The position numbers were made by a program, and so were the translations under genes. 64,000 bases of DNA, taken from CAIKNB01 sp964415965 (lineage in GTDB: Bacteria > Patescibacteriota > Patescibacteriia > 2-12-FULL-60-25). The notes beneath the pieces were generated by a model, which worked only from the letters and a program-made list of their open reading frames with translations, was not told where the DNA came from and did not search any database. Numbering within the stretch: the first letter of the stretch is position 1; each line of letters opens with the position of its first letter. Location: the NCBI GenBank assembly GCA_964415965.1, contig CAYQCK010000003.1:102075-166074 (forward strand), in the 5' to 3' direction. Of the stretch, positions 1-10,819 are shown piece after piece.

Positions 1-327
1 GTCGGCCGGCGCCAGGACCAAAGTGCCGAAGGGCGTCTTGCCGACCTGCGTGTCGCGGGCCAGGTGGTAGCCGTAGGCCAGGCAGTTGCCATCGGCGTCT
101 CGGGCCATGCAGATGAGCGTGTTCATGCTCCCGAAACCGAACCCGAGATCCGAGGCGTTCAGGCCTTGGAGCGGGAACTGGTAAGTGAAGGCATACGGGA
201 TGCCGGTCGCCGGGTCGGTCTGGATGCCCTGCTGGGCATTCTCCGATATTTCGCCCCTGTCCCCCGCCTGACCGCAGGCCGCCAAGCACACCGAACCAAC
301 CGCCAGAAAGAATCGCGTCAGTCTCAT
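1..327 (-). CDS. Secreted lipoprotein, 3' end cut by window edge
   Basis: First 109 codons of a lipoprotein that runs off the left edge. The N-terminus has basic residues, a hydrophobic stretch and a lipobox ending LAAC, with the lipidated Cys at residue 18, so export and signal peptidase II processing are expected. The start is well defined: AGAGGTGA lies 6 nt before the ATG. The mature part shows no domain I recognise. It lies 94 bp downstream of the membrane-protein gene at 422-1063 on the same strand and may be co-transcribed with it. Function unknown. Confidence 0.75.
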   Translation of the reverse strand, partial: MRLTRFFLAVGSVCLAACGQAGDRGEISENAQQGIQTDPATGIPYAFTYQFPLQGLNASDLGFGFGSMNTLICMARDADGNCLAYGYHLARDTQVGKTPFGTLVLAPAD

Positions 328-421
328 GGCCGATCACCTCTTATGTTGTGTGCCCTCGTTTTGAAGGTGCACCGTTTCCCAACTTCCGCCCGCTATGCAT
401 CCCGGGCGCAAACAGGAACGG

Positions 422-1063
422 CTAGGGCACGTCCACGGTCCGGACGTACATCTCGATTTCGGGATGGAGTTTCTCGGGCCAGTTCGCGGCGTTCGGGTCC
501 TGCAGGATGAGCACGCTCGTGGAGCCGACCAGGAGCAAGGCGGTGCCGCCGGCCAAACCACCCATCGGGATGAGGTAGGCCGTCTTGCCGGCCACGGTCG
601 TTTTGGCAACGTCTTTTGATTTCAAAGCCTCCTCCAGCATCTTCTTGTCAGCGATGCGCGATTCCTCGATGACCAGGCCGACGCCCTTGTCGGCGACGAG
701 CCGCACGACCGACTCGCGGTCCGGCGCCGTGCCGGCGACGTAGCTCATGCTCAACATCTTTTGGTCCTGCTGTCCGACAAACGTCCAGTTGGGCCCGAGC
801 CCGCGCAGCACGTCGCTGCCGACGAACGCGGCGCTGGTCGGTTGCGGCAGGGCGAGCGGCTCATCGGCCGCATCCCCTTCGGCCGGCGAATTCTCCTGAA
901 GATCCGCCTCCTGGAGGAGCCGACTCTGCTCTTCGGTCGAATACGGTTTGGCAATCGGTTTGCCCAAGCCCGGTATGTAGCGGTAGGCGACAAAAGTCAG
1001 CATGAGCACGCCCGCGCAGACGGCGAGGACTGTCTTGAAATCGTTGAACTTGATGGTCTTCAT
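422..1063 (-). CDS. Single-pass membrane protein of unknown function
   Basis: 213 aa. One N-terminal transmembrane helix (about residues 11-30) followed by a Glu/Ala/Pro-rich linker (about 40-75) and a soluble domain of about 130 residues that should lie outside the cell. No recognised family. A -10-like TATCAT lies at 1073-1078, only 9 nt before the ATG, and there is no Shine-Dalgarno, which suggests an almost leaderless mRNA. The lipoprotein gene at 1-327 follows on the same strand. Confidence 0.7.
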   Translation of the reverse strand: MKTIKFNDFKTVLAVCAGVLMLTFVAYRYIPGLGKPIAKPYSTEEQSRLLQEADLQENSPAEGDAADEPLALPQPTSAAFVGSDVLRGLGPNWTFVGQQDQKMLSMSYVAGTAPDRESVVRLVADKGVGLVIEESRIADKKMLEEALKSKDVAKTTVAGKTAYLIPMGGLAGGTALLLVGSTSVLILQDPNAANWPEKLHPEIEMYVRTVDVP

Positions 1064-1121
1064 AGGGAATTAATGATACCTGATGCGCCGCCTGAGGCGA
1101 ATATCCCGCGACAGGACATCG

Positions 1122-1428
1122 GACAAGGTTGGAAGCGGTCTGCATTCGCGCCGAGACGGGTTTGGCTTGGGACCTAAGTCCGGCCTGCCGTCTGCACCGG
1201 CGGCTGGCTTGCGCCGCGGTTGTCGAGACCGTCCGTGAGGCGCCGCTGGGGCGCGCGTCCGGCATACGTAGCTCTCTCCTCTGGTTCCGAGACCGGCTTC
1301 CCCGACATTGCCTGCGCCGACCCAGTTGCCGTACCAGGACGGGGCGCGCACCAGGGCCGCTTGGTTATCTCTCCCTGGCCGCGCCCGGCAACTCCGGCCT
1401 CGGACCGCTTCCAACCTCTCCGTTTGTC
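1122..1428. ncRNA. Candidate large structured RNA, strand undecided
   Basis: The 473 bp between 1063 and 1537 hold no convincing reading frame but can fold as one closed domain. Positions 1127-1140 (GGTTGGAAGCGGTC) are the exact reverse complement of 1403-1416, and 1122-1126 can pair with 1424-1428, giving a closing helix around about 260 nt. Inside is a nested hairpin with three perfect tiers: 1325-1331 with 1386-1392, 1342-1348 with 1380-1386 (one base shared), and 1351-1356 with 1373-1378. Further short GC hairpins fill the rest. The size resembles RNase P RNA or tmRNA, but their conserved cores were not found on either strand. Function and direction are unknown. Confidence 0.5.
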
Positions 1429-1536
1429 TAGGTGCAGGATCTTGGCGATCCATGCTTACACGCTAGCCCGCGCCGGTCGGCCGGGTCAAAGATTCTGTCT
1501 GTCGGCGCCGACAAACAGAACCACCGACGGGAAACC

Positions 1537-3099
1537 TCATCTTGGAATCAGGTTGAAACGGCTGAAATCGCTGTCGGCCGAGTCCGACAGATACGCTTCA
1601 CCGACAGCGGTATCCACAGCCTGGTTTTGGGCTTCCGGCTTCTCCGCCAGCGTCTTCCACCAAAACCCAAGCCACAAATAGCTCGCGACGAGCATCAACC
1701 ATTCCATCTTCGGCACCTGCCAATCCAACCACGGAACCAAGCGGCTTGCCCGGCTGATGAGGATGATGAGATGGGTCAAACCGTACGCCGGCAAGGACGC
1801 CAGCAGACCGCCTGGCCAGTCTCCCCAGACCGCCGTGACCGAACCCCACAGCATGGCCCACGGAACGAGCGGCAACGCCAAGGCGTTGGTCATGAGTCCG
1901 GCCAGGCTCATCCGGCCGAAAGCCCAGGCCAGATACGGCGAGGTCATGAGCGTCGCCCCGAAGGTCGTGGCCATAGTCTCGCGCAAACCGAACGTTTCGG
2001 GCACGCGCTCGAACCATCTTGAGAATATCGGCGTCCAGGCCAATAGCCCCCACGTCGCGAGGAAGGACAGGGCGAAGCCGGGATCGAACGCGAGCAGCCA
2101 CGGATTCGACAGGTTGAGGATGGCGGCCGCCATGAGCAGCAAGCGCCAAGTCCGGGCCATCCGGCCGACATGCCGCGCCAGGATGACGAGCCAACCCATG
2201 AAAGCCGCGCGCAAAACCGACGACGAAAAGCCCACGAACCCGACGAACGCCAGCAACGCGATGGTCACGAACCAGAACGCCTGCCGCCGCCTGAGGCCCA
2301 TGCCCAAAGCCAGCGCCAAGCACATGCTGACCACGATGGTTACGTTCGAACCCGACACGGCCACGAGATGCATCAGCCCGGCGCGCTTGAAATCCTCGTT
2401 CAATTCATCCGAAAAATCCTGTTCGCCGTAAAGTATCCCGGCGACGAGCGCCGCCTCATCCGGCGGCAGCACCCGCTGGATGCGCCCGGTCAACGACTTC
2501 CGCCAACGCGCGAGCCAGGTCAAAGGATTGAGCGATGACGGCGGCTCCAGCGTCCGCACCTCCGCTGCCGAACCGCACTCCGACCACACGCCCTTGCGGG
2601 CCAATGACTTGCGGCGCACGGCATTCGACGAGGATATCCCGGGGATCTTGGCCGTGCAGACGAAAGAGATTTTTGCTCCGACTTCAAGCCCGACGCCCGT
2701 CTTCATGGCTAACCTCTCCCCCGGCGACCTGACCACGGCGCCATTCACGGTCTCGAGTCGGACGACATGCGTCGCCGTCTTGCCCTGACCGGATACGGAC
2801 AGCACGCGGCCGACGAAAGCCGCCGATGTATTCATCCAAAACAACTGCTTCGTCTCGGGGATGGTCGCATCGAAACGCCATATCCCGAACGCAAGACATG
2901 AACCCGCCACAAAGATGAGCCGCGCGACGCGGCGCTTAGAGGAATAGGCGATCAAAAAACCCACGGCCGCCGATAGAGCGAACGGCCAAGCCGCGAAACG
3001 GACGAACGGCGCCAAGCCGTGGAGCGCGACGCCTGCCAAAAAAGCCGCCATGCCCAAACCCAGGCTGCCCAACCTGTCCGGCAGACTCCGCCACCGCAT
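1537..3099 (-). CDS. comEC: ComEC/Rec2-family DNA-uptake channel core
   Basis: 520 aa polytopic membrane protein. An N-terminal region with two or three helices and a soluble OB-like part (about 90-190) is followed by the competence domain with its signature HLVAVSGSNVTIVV near residue 245 and about seven further helices. ComEC carries incoming single-stranded DNA across the cytoplasmic membrane during transformation. The C-terminal metallo-beta-lactamase nuclease domain of long ComEC proteins is absent; the protein stops soon after the last helix, as in short Rec2-like forms. The ATG is preceded by only a weak purine stretch. No other com gene is adjacent. Confidence 0.85.
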   Translation of the reverse strand: MRWRSLPDRLGSLGLGMAAFLAGVALHGLAPFVRFAAWPFALSAAVGFLIAYSSKRRVARLIFVAGSCLAFGIWRFDATIPETKQLFWMNTSAAFVGRVLSVSGQGKTATHVVRLETVNGAVVRSPGERLAMKTGVGLEVGAKISFVCTAKIPGISSSNAVRRKSLARKGVWSECGSAAEVRTLEPPSSLNPLTWLARWRKSLTGRIQRVLPPDEAALVAGILYGEQDFSDELNEDFKRAGLMHLVAVSGSNVTIVVSMCLALALGMGLRRRQAFWFVTIALLAFVGFVGFSSSVLRAAFMGWLVILARHVGRMARTWRLLLMAAAILNLSNPWLLAFDPGFALSFLATWGLLAWTPIFSRWFERVPETFGLRETMATTFGATLMTSPYLAWAFGRMSLAGLMTNALALPLVPWAMLWGSVTAVWGDWPGGLLASLPAYGLTHLIILISRASRLVPWLDWQVPKMEWLMLVASYLWLGFWWKTLAEKPEAQNQAVDTAVGEAYLSDSADSDFSRFNLIPR

Positions 3100-3182
3100 A
3101 TCCCAGAGCTACCACATCCGAAACCGACGTCCAGCCCATCCGGAACTGTGGACGCCCGGCGCCTCGGTCAGACCAAACCGAC

Positions 3183-4148
3183 CTACAAGAGGCTATTGAA
3201 CAGATAACCGATAAACGTGATCCCGATGCCGACAGTGGCGGCGAATATCAGGATAAGCTTAGGCTTCATCACTTTCTTCAGGATCATGAACTCCGGCAGC
3301 GATAAGGCGGTCACCGCCATCATGAAAGCCAATGTGGTCCCCATGGCCACGCCTTTCTGCGTCAATACGGATACGAGCGGGATTATGCCGGCCGCATTGG
3401 AATAAAGCGGGATGCCGACCAAGACAGCGAGCGGAACCGCGTACCATCTGCCGCTGCCGGCATGGTTAACCAAAAAATCAGCCGGCACGTACCCATGGAT
3501 CCATGCCCCGACCCCGATACCGCTGAGGACATAAGGCCAAATTTTCCTGAGGACGTCGGACGTGTATCCCGCGGCATGCGACGCCCTTTGCCTTAAATTT
3601 GGCTTGGGCGAATCGACACCGGACTTGGCCTGATGCCGGAACACGAAAGGCTCGACCAGGTTCTCGACCTTCATCCGGCCGATGGCGACGCCCGCCCCGA
3701 CCGCGATCGCCAAACCGCTGACGACGTAGATAAACGCCACCTTCCAGCCGAACATGCCGAACAGCATGGCTAACGCGACTTCGTTGATCATGGGCGAAGC
3801 CACGAGGAACGAAAACGTGACGCCCAGCGGGACGCCGGCTTGGACAAAACCCAAAAACAACGGGACGGCCGAACATGAGCAGAATGGCGTGACGATGCCC
3901 AAGAGCCCAGCCGAAATATGCCCGACATACGGGTTTTTGCGCGCCAAGGCAAAGCGGATCCTCTCGGGCGGCAGATAGGAACGGATCACGGAGACGATGA
4001 AGATGATGGCAGTGAGGAGAATGAGGATTTTCACCGAATCGTAAATGAAAAATACCGAAGCTTCAGCCAAGGGCGTTCGGCTCGGCAATCCGACAACGCT
4101 TAAGATGAACCACTCCGCCAAGCGATGCAGTGGCCAAAATATGTCCAT
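3183..4148 (-). CDS. Permease, ArsP/YraQ (UPF0718, DUF318) family
   Basis: 321 aa with about eight membrane helices. The motif TPFCSCSAVPLFLGF near residue 88 contains the paired cysteines typical of the ArsP/YraQ family, whose studied members export organoarsenicals or act with thiol-linked substrates. A second glycine/proline-rich half (about 215-321) mirrors the first. It is the last gene of a three-gene operon, 3 bp after a thioredoxin-like gene that itself overlaps an ArsR-type regulator, so it is probably induced by metal, metalloid or thiol stress. The substrate cannot be read from sequence. Confidence 0.85.
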   Translation of the reverse strand: MDIFWPLHRLAEWFILSVVGLPSRTPLAEASVFFIYDSVKILILLTAIIFIVSVIRSYLPPERIRFALARKNPYVGHISAGLLGIVTPFCSCSAVPLFLGFVQAGVPLGVTFSFLVASPMINEVALAMLFGMFGWKVAFIYVVSGLAIAVGAGVAIGRMKVENLVEPFVFRHQAKSGVDSPKPNLRQRASHAAGYTSDVLRKIWPYVLSGIGVGAWIHGYVPADFLVNHAGSGRWYAVPLAVLVGIPLYSNAAGIIPLVSVLTQKGVAMGTTLAFMMAVTALSLPEFMILKKVMKPKLILIFAATVGIGITFIGYLFNSLL

Positions 4149-4151
4149 AAC

Positions 4152-4409
4152 TCAACCGACGATGCGCCGGCCGATCAGCTCGACGATTTCCTCGGTCTCA
4201 GGCACTGAACCGGCCCATACCGGTTCTCCGTCGATCGCCAACACCGGACTGGACATGACCCCCATCTCGACTATCCTCTGGAGGTCGGTGACGTATTCGA
4301 CCTCTGTAGCCAATTTCAATTCTGCGACGGCCGCCTGGGTCCTTTCGAACAGCCTTTTGCAGGACGGGCAGCCCGAACCGAAAACCTCGATCTTGACGTC
4401 AGCCTTCAT
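4152..4409 (-). CDS. Thioredoxin-like small redox protein (TM0996/MTH895 family)
   Basis: 85 aa. A beta-alpha-beta start leads to the redox motif GSGCPSCK (CPSC, Cys14 and Cys17), and the cis-Pro segment SSPVL is present near residue 54. This matches the small archaeal/bacterial redox-active thioredoxin family. The ATG overlaps the end of the ArsR gene by 11 nt, implying translational coupling, and the permease gene starts 3 bp after the stop. In such operons the protein probably serves a redox or thiol-transfer role with the ArsR/permease pair; that is inference from context. Confidence 0.85.
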   Translation of the reverse strand: MKADVKIEVFGSGCPSCKRLFERTQAAVAELKLATEVEYVTDLQRIVEMGVMSSPVLAIDGEPVWAGSVPETEEIVELIGRRIVG

Positions 4410-4716
4410 ATGTTTCGAAAAACGATTTAAGCGAAGAGTTGAATTTTGAAACCGCCGATCTATCCATCGAATAGTAGGCCCTCAAACCATCCTTCCGTGA
4501 GCTGATGAGCCCCGCGTCCTTCAGGATTTTGAGGTGATGGGAAATCAGGTTTTGGGGCAGCTTAAGGAACCGCCAGATGTCGCATACGCACCTTTCACCC
4601 TCCTGCAGCATGCACAGGATCTTCAGCCTATTCGGTTCCGCCAGGACCTTGAAGGATTCCGCGGCCAAGGCGATTCCCCTGGCCGTCACGTTTTTCGCGC
4701 AGCATTTCGGCTTCAT
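4399..4716 (-). CDS. ArsR/SmtB-family repressor
   Basis: 105 aa from the ATG at 4716; a longer frame exists upstream but runs through the promoter, so it was rejected. A winged-helix domain with recognition helix NLISHHLKILKDAGLI is clear. Cys residues near the N-terminus (KCC, residues 4-6) and in ERCVCD, at the site of the classic ArsR metal-binding helix, could bind thiophilic ions such as As(III). It is the first gene of the operon with the thioredoxin-like protein and permease and lies just below a perfect palindrome that fits an autoregulatory operator. Confidence 0.88.
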   Translation of the reverse strand: MKPKCCAKNVTARGIALAAESFKVLAEPNRLKILCMLQEGERCVCDIWRFLKLPQNLISHHLKILKDAGLISSRKDGLRAYYSMDRSAVSKFNSSLKSFFETYEG

Positions 4717-4732
4717 ATCGGCATGTCGCGGC

Positions 4733-4761
4733 AATATATCAATATAAATTGATATATGCAA
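4733..4761 (-). promoter_or_regulatory. Promoter and ArsR operator
   Basis: Reading leftward: -35 TTGCAT (4756-4761), 17-nt spacer, -10 TATATT (4733-4738). The spacer is filled by a perfect inverted repeat, ATATATCAAT (4734-4743) and ATTGATATAT (4748-4757), with a 4-nt centre. This matches the A/T-rich ATCAA...TTGAT operators of ArsR/SmtB repressors, and occupation would block RNA polymerase. The leader to the ATG at 4716 is very short. Confidence 0.85.
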
Positions 4762-4777
4762 ACTCCCGACGTCGGTT

Positions 4778-5848
4778 CTATGACGGCTCCCGATATTCCG
4801 CCTTTTCCCCGGACAACGTCTCGACGATCCAACCGCCACCTACTTTCTCGAGATATTGGTGCCCCAACGGCACCTTCCCCTTCCCGCCCGGCACGTCGAG
4901 CATGTAGCGCGGCAACGCGATGCCCGTCACTTTACCCTGCAGCCTCCGCATGAACTCAAGACCCTGTTCGAGCGGCACCCGGAAATGGTTCGTACCCTCG
5001 GCCAAATCGAGCTGGTGCAGGTAATACGGCAAGACACGGATGTCGGTAAGCTTTTTGAACAAATCTTCGAGGACATTCGCGCTGTCATTCACGCCCTTGA
5101 GCAGCACGCTTTGGTTGCGCACGACGATTCCGTTGTCGACAAGCTTGGCCACGGCCGCGACGTTCTCCTCAGCGATCTCGCGCGGATGGTTGAAATGCGT
5201 GACGACGTAAATCGGATGCGTCGCGTCCATGTGCCGGCGGAAAACCGCAACGAGACCGTCGGTAATCCGCGACGGAAGATTCACCAACACCCGCGAATGG
5301 ATGCGGATGCGCCGGATGGACGGGATGGCACGCAGGCCGCCGAGCCACTTCTCGAGCTGGCCGTCGGTCAGCGTCAGCGGGTCGCCGCCGGACAGGATGG
5401 CTTCTTCGATTTCCGGATGCTGCCTCAAATACTCGAAGATGCGTGCGACCTCGTCCGGCGTCGGGCCGGGTTCAACCGCGCCGGTGCGGCTGCGCCGGAA
5501 ACAGAATCGGCACGATTGCGCGCAAAAAAACGTGCATAGGACGAGCGCCCGGTCCGGATACCGATGGACCAGGAACGGAACAGGCGACTTTTCACGGTCG
5601 CCGATCGGGTCAGACAGTTCGCCAACACAGGCCTCAAGTTCCCGCGTCTGTGGCAAACACATCCGGAGGAGAGGATCTTCATGATTCGTGAAATCAATCA
5701 GCTTCAGGGTATGCGGCGTGATGGCGAGCCGCATCTTAGCCACGACGCGGCGCAAGCTCGGCTGGTTGTCGAGCGGCACATGGCGCTCGAGGTCTTCGAG
5801 CGTGCGGATAGTGTCCCGCAGTTCTGTTTGCCAGGTTTCGGGAGGCAT
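4778..5848 (-). CDS. Radical SAM aminomutase, KamA/EpmB family
   Basis: 356 aa. The iron-sulfur cluster motif CAQSCRFCFRR (C-x3-C-x2-C) lies near residue 110, the SAM-binding GGDP follows near 155, and the C-terminal VPGGKGKVPL carries the lysine expected to hold pyridoxal phosphate. These identify the lysine 2,3-aminomutase superfamily. Its length is nearer the short EpmB/YjeK type, which makes beta-lysine for EF-P modification, than clostridial KamA (about 415 aa). No efp or epmA is nearby, so the substrate is unresolved. It is transcribed toward the ArsR operon but ends before that operon's promoter. Confidence 0.85.
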   Translation of the reverse strand: MPPETWQTELRDTIRTLEDLERHVPLDNQPSLRRVVAKMRLAITPHTLKLIDFTNHEDPLLRMCLPQTRELEACVGELSDPIGDREKSPVPFLVHRYPDRALVLCTFFCAQSCRFCFRRSRTGAVEPGPTPDEVARIFEYLRQHPEIEEAILSGGDPLTLTDGQLEKWLGGLRAIPSIRRIRIHSRVLVNLPSRITDGLVAVFRRHMDATHPIYVVTHFNHPREIAEENVAAVAKLVDNGIVVRNQSVLLKGVNDSANVLEDLFKKLTDIRVLPYYLHQLDLAEGTNHFRVPLEQGLEFMRRLQGKVTGIALPRYMLDVPGGKGKVPLGHQYLEKVGGGWIVETLSGEKAEYREPS

Positions 5849-5887
5849 AGGGTTTGTTCATGATAAACACCGCCAGATTCTCTCGAC

Positions 5888-5958
5888 ATCCCGGCCAAGC
5901 GCAGCGCGAGCCGGGATCCACCGAGACCCCGGGTCGCGCCTTCAGGCTTGCCCGGGGT
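5888..5958. repeat. GC-rich palindromic repeats (CCCGGG family)
   Basis: Two neighbouring inverted repeats: ATCCCGG (5888-5894) with CCGGGAT (5911-5917), and ACCCCGGG (5926-5933) with CCCGGGGT (5951-5958). A related unit lies at 48049-48082. They resemble short dispersed intergenic palindromes rather than a gene. Confidence 0.6.
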
Positions 5959-5968
5959 GTCGATATAT

Positions 5969-5999
5969 TCAATAAACCGTGTTTATCACGGTTTATTGA
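5969..5999. terminator. AT-rich perfect hairpin
   Basis: TCAATAAACCGTG (5969-5981) and CACGGTTTATTGA (5987-5999) form a 13-bp stem with a 5-nt loop. It lies downstream of ugd, which is transcribed leftward, and could end that transcript, but no long T-tract follows. A second hairpin, GGCCCCG/CGGGGCC, lies at 6021-6037. Confidence 0.45.
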
Positions 6000-6073
6000 T
6001 GACGGAACCAAAATCTATCCGGCCCCGTCACGGGGCCGCCTTGGGCGGATTGAAGACTGATTTCGTCACCATG

Positions 6074-7360
6074 TCATTTGACGCCGATGCGCAGGTACCT
6101 GAACCCGTGCTTGTCCGCCGCATCCTTGGCGATGAGGTTGCGCGCGTCCAAGAGGAGCGCATTCGCCATGGCTGCTTTGAGCTTAGCCAAATCCAATGCC
6201 CGGAACTCTTCCCATTCGGTCGCGACAATGGCCGCATCCGCGTCCTGCGCCGCCTCGTACGGCGAAGCCGTGTGTGGCACGTCGAACCCGTGCGTCTCCG
6301 GCACCACCCGCGCTTCCGGATCGTAGACTTTGACCTTGGCCCCGCGCTCTATGCAGTGCCGGATGATATCGATGGCCGGCGACTCGCGCGTGTCGTCAGT
6401 ATTGCCTTTGAACGCCACGCCGAGGATGCCGATGTTCTTGCCTTCCAATCCCCCAAGCTCCCGCTCCAACCGCTCGACCACCCGCGACCGCGCCAACTTG
6501 TTCATGGCCAAAGCCGCGTTCGTCACGGGCATCGGATGCCCGTGAGCCTCGCCGAGCTTGAGGAAGGCCTTCACGTCTTTCGGGAAACAGCTCCCGCCCC
6601 AGCCCGGACCCGGTCTGAGGAATTCCTTGCCGATGCGCGGGTCGCTCCCCATGCCCGCAGCCACAGCCTCGACATCCGCGCCCACCGCCTCGCACAGGTG
6701 CGACACCTCGTTGATGAAGCTGATTTTGGTCGCCAAAAAGGCGTTCGAGGCGTACTTAGTCAGCTCCGCGCTCCGCGTGTCCATGATGAGCTTGGGGCAA
6801 TCAATGTGGGTGTAGAGGCCGCGCATGACGTCGGCCGCGCGCGGCGAATCCGCGCCGATGACGATGCGCGCCGGTTTTGAGAAATCGAAGATGGCATGGC
6901 CTTCGCGCAGGAACTCGGGGTTCGAGACCACATCGAACTCATGCGCCGTGTATTGCCGGACGATGTCGGCTACATGCTCGGCCGTGCCGACCGGCACCGT
7001 ACTCTTGTCCGCGATGACCGCATAGCCGACCAAGCTCCGGCCGATCATGGCCGCGGCCGCATCGACATAGCTCATGTCGACCGACCCGTCTGCCGCCGAC
7101 GGCGTGCCGACCGCGATCGAGATGACCTCGGCGCCCGGAATGCCGTCCACGAACGAGGTGGTGAACGCCAACCTTCCGGCCTGGACGTTGCGCCGCACGA
7201 CCTCCTCGAGTCCCGGTTCATAGATGGGCATCACGCCCTGCCGCAGTTTGGCGATTTTCCCCTCGTCCGTGTCGATACACGTGACCGTGTGGCCCAAATC
7301 AGCCAGACACGCGCCCGACACCAACCCGACATATCCCGAACCGATGACCGTGACTCGCAT
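6074..7360 (-). CDS. ugd: UDP-glucose 6-dehydrogenase
   Basis: 428 aa, the normal length for the UDP-glucose/GDP-mannose dehydrogenase family. The N-terminal Rossmann motif GSGYVG binds NAD, and the catalytic-cysteine motif GGSCFPKD lies near residue 257. The central helix and C-terminal UDP-binding domain (FKGNTDDTRESP) are intact. It oxidises UDP-glucose to UDP-glucuronate for surface polysaccharides, and galU at 60847-61719 can supply the substrate. A -10-like TAAGCT (7370-7375) is 9 nt before the ATG with no Shine-Dalgarno, suggesting a nearly leaderless mRNA. Confidence 0.93.
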   Translation of the reverse strand: MRVTVIGSGYVGLVSGACLADLGHTVTCIDTDEGKIAKLRQGVMPIYEPGLEEVVRRNVQAGRLAFTTSFVDGIPGAEVISIAVGTPSAADGSVDMSYVDAAAAMIGRSLVGYAVIADKSTVPVGTAEHVADIVRQYTAHEFDVVSNPEFLREGHAIFDFSKPARIVIGADSPRAADVMRGLYTHIDCPKLIMDTRSAELTKYASNAFLATKISFINEVSHLCEAVGADVEAVAAGMGSDPRIGKEFLRPGPGWGGSCFPKDVKAFLKLGEAHGHPMPVTNAALAMNKLARSRVVERLERELGGLEGKNIGILGVAFKGNTDDTRESPAIDIIRHCIERGAKVKVYDPEARVVPETHGFDVPHTASPYEAAQDADAAIVATEWEEFRALDLAKLKAAMANALLLDARNLIAKDAADKHGFRYLRIGVK

Positions 7361-7406
7361 AGTGAAAGAAGCTTAGCGCCTAGCCCCGATGCAGACAACC
7401 CCATTT

Positions 7407-7478
7407 GTCATTGCGAGGAGCTCCAAGCGACGAAGCAATCTCCGGAGATTGCCGTGCTCTCCAGTCGCTCGCAATGAC
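7407..7478. repeat. Dispersed palindrome of the GTCATTGCGAG type
   Basis: GTCATTGCGAG (7407-7417) pairs with CTCGCAATGAC (7468-7478), and an inner perfect palindrome GCAATCTCCGGAGATTGC lies at 7435-7452. This composite matches a widely distributed class of short intergenic repeats seen in many unrelated bacteria. It sits downstream of the 146-aa gene at 7534-7974. Confidence 0.75.
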
Positions 7479-7533
7479 ACAAAAACAACACCCCGCGCAT
7501 CCAAGACGGATACACGGGGCGTAAAGAGGCTGG

Positions 7534-7974
7534 CTAACCGCGGCGCTTCGAGAATTCGCCCCAGCGCGGAGCCAATCCGCGCTCTCTCGCTTCGCCAGGC
7601 TCCCTGCCGGATGGGAGGTTGCCGAGCGTTCTCTGGAACACCACAGCGCTGGACGGTCTTCCGGGACGGAGACTTGCGGCATGCGCAGCCAGCTTGTCGG
7701 CAGCCGCACGACGCGCCGCTTCCGACCTCTGGATGACCGACTCTGCATCACAGCCTTCAGCGACCGGGCCCTTAGATTCTGCGACAGCAGCGTAAATACG
7801 CTCCATGTTGCTGTCGATCCGCTCGATCTGCGCCTCCAGGCTTGTTGAACTCTGAAGGCGTGAGATGAGAGTCTGCAGCTCCTCCCGCAGTCCCGGTTCC
7901 CCTCGCCGCATCCGTGCTCGTTCAATCTCCCGGAGTTTCGCGATCTGATCGATGGTGAAAGTACTGTCCTTCAT
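7534..7974 (-). CDS. Coiled-coil protein of unknown function
   Basis: 146 aa from the ATG at 7974. That start is chosen because GGAGG lies 5 nt upstream; an upstream in-frame ATG would overlap the Shine-Dalgarno. The sequence is rich in Arg, Glu, Ala and Ser, with heptad-like helices over about residues 10-110 and a basic, Pro/Gly-containing tail. No signal peptide or membrane helix. Transcribed from a consensus promoter at 8088-8116 with a leader of about 110 nt. I do not recognise the family. Confidence 0.7.
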   Translation of the reverse strand: MKDSTFTIDQIAKLREIERARMRRGEPGLREELQTLISRLQSSTSLEAQIERIDSNMERIYAAVAESKGPVAEGCDAESVIQRSEAARRAAADKLAAHAASLRPGRPSSAVVFQRTLGNLPSGREPGEARERGLAPRWGEFSKRRG

Positions 7975-8087
7975 CTTATCCTCCATCCGAGGCACGCCGC
8001 GTGGAAGCCTTTGGCCGACACGCTGCTTAGCTTTTGGATAGACTCCCCTGTTCCGCAGGGGCACGGCGCCTGATTTTCAGACAAATT

Positions 8088-8116
8088 AATATAACACAAT
8101 TAAGCCAAAAAGTCAA
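8088..8116 (-). promoter_or_regulatory. Consensus sigma-70 promoter for the 7534-7974 gene
   Basis: Leftward TTGACT (8111-8116), exactly 17 nt, TATATT (8088-8093), in an AT-rich block. The -35 box overlaps the leuS terminator hairpin. Confidence 0.75.
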
Positions 8117-8137
8117 GCCTCTCAAGGCCTGACTTTT
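8107..8137 (-). terminator. leuS terminator
   Basis: Stem AAAAGTCA (8108-8115) with TGACTTTT (8130-8137) and inner CCT/AGG pairs, followed on the minus strand by a T-rich run. It lies 20 bp beyond the leuS stop. Confidence 0.7.
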
Positions 8138-8157
8138 GTCTTATTTTAGCCCAATTT

Positions 8158-10713
<2,556 letters not shown>

Positions 10714-10819
10714 ATTTCGTCACCTAACGCTATCAATTTTGCGTAATTTGCACAATATTCCGCAGCTTGGTGTAATTCTTTCGGATAGCTGGCGTTAAAC
10801 GCCCAAAAACGTAAAAACT

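Noticed and set aside
1122..1428. RNase P RNA
   Set aside because: AAGTCCGG and CCGGCTT can form a P4-like helix with a bulged T, but the flanking conserved bases (GAGGAAA, ACAGAA) are missing and the 3' P4 strand lies too far from the end.
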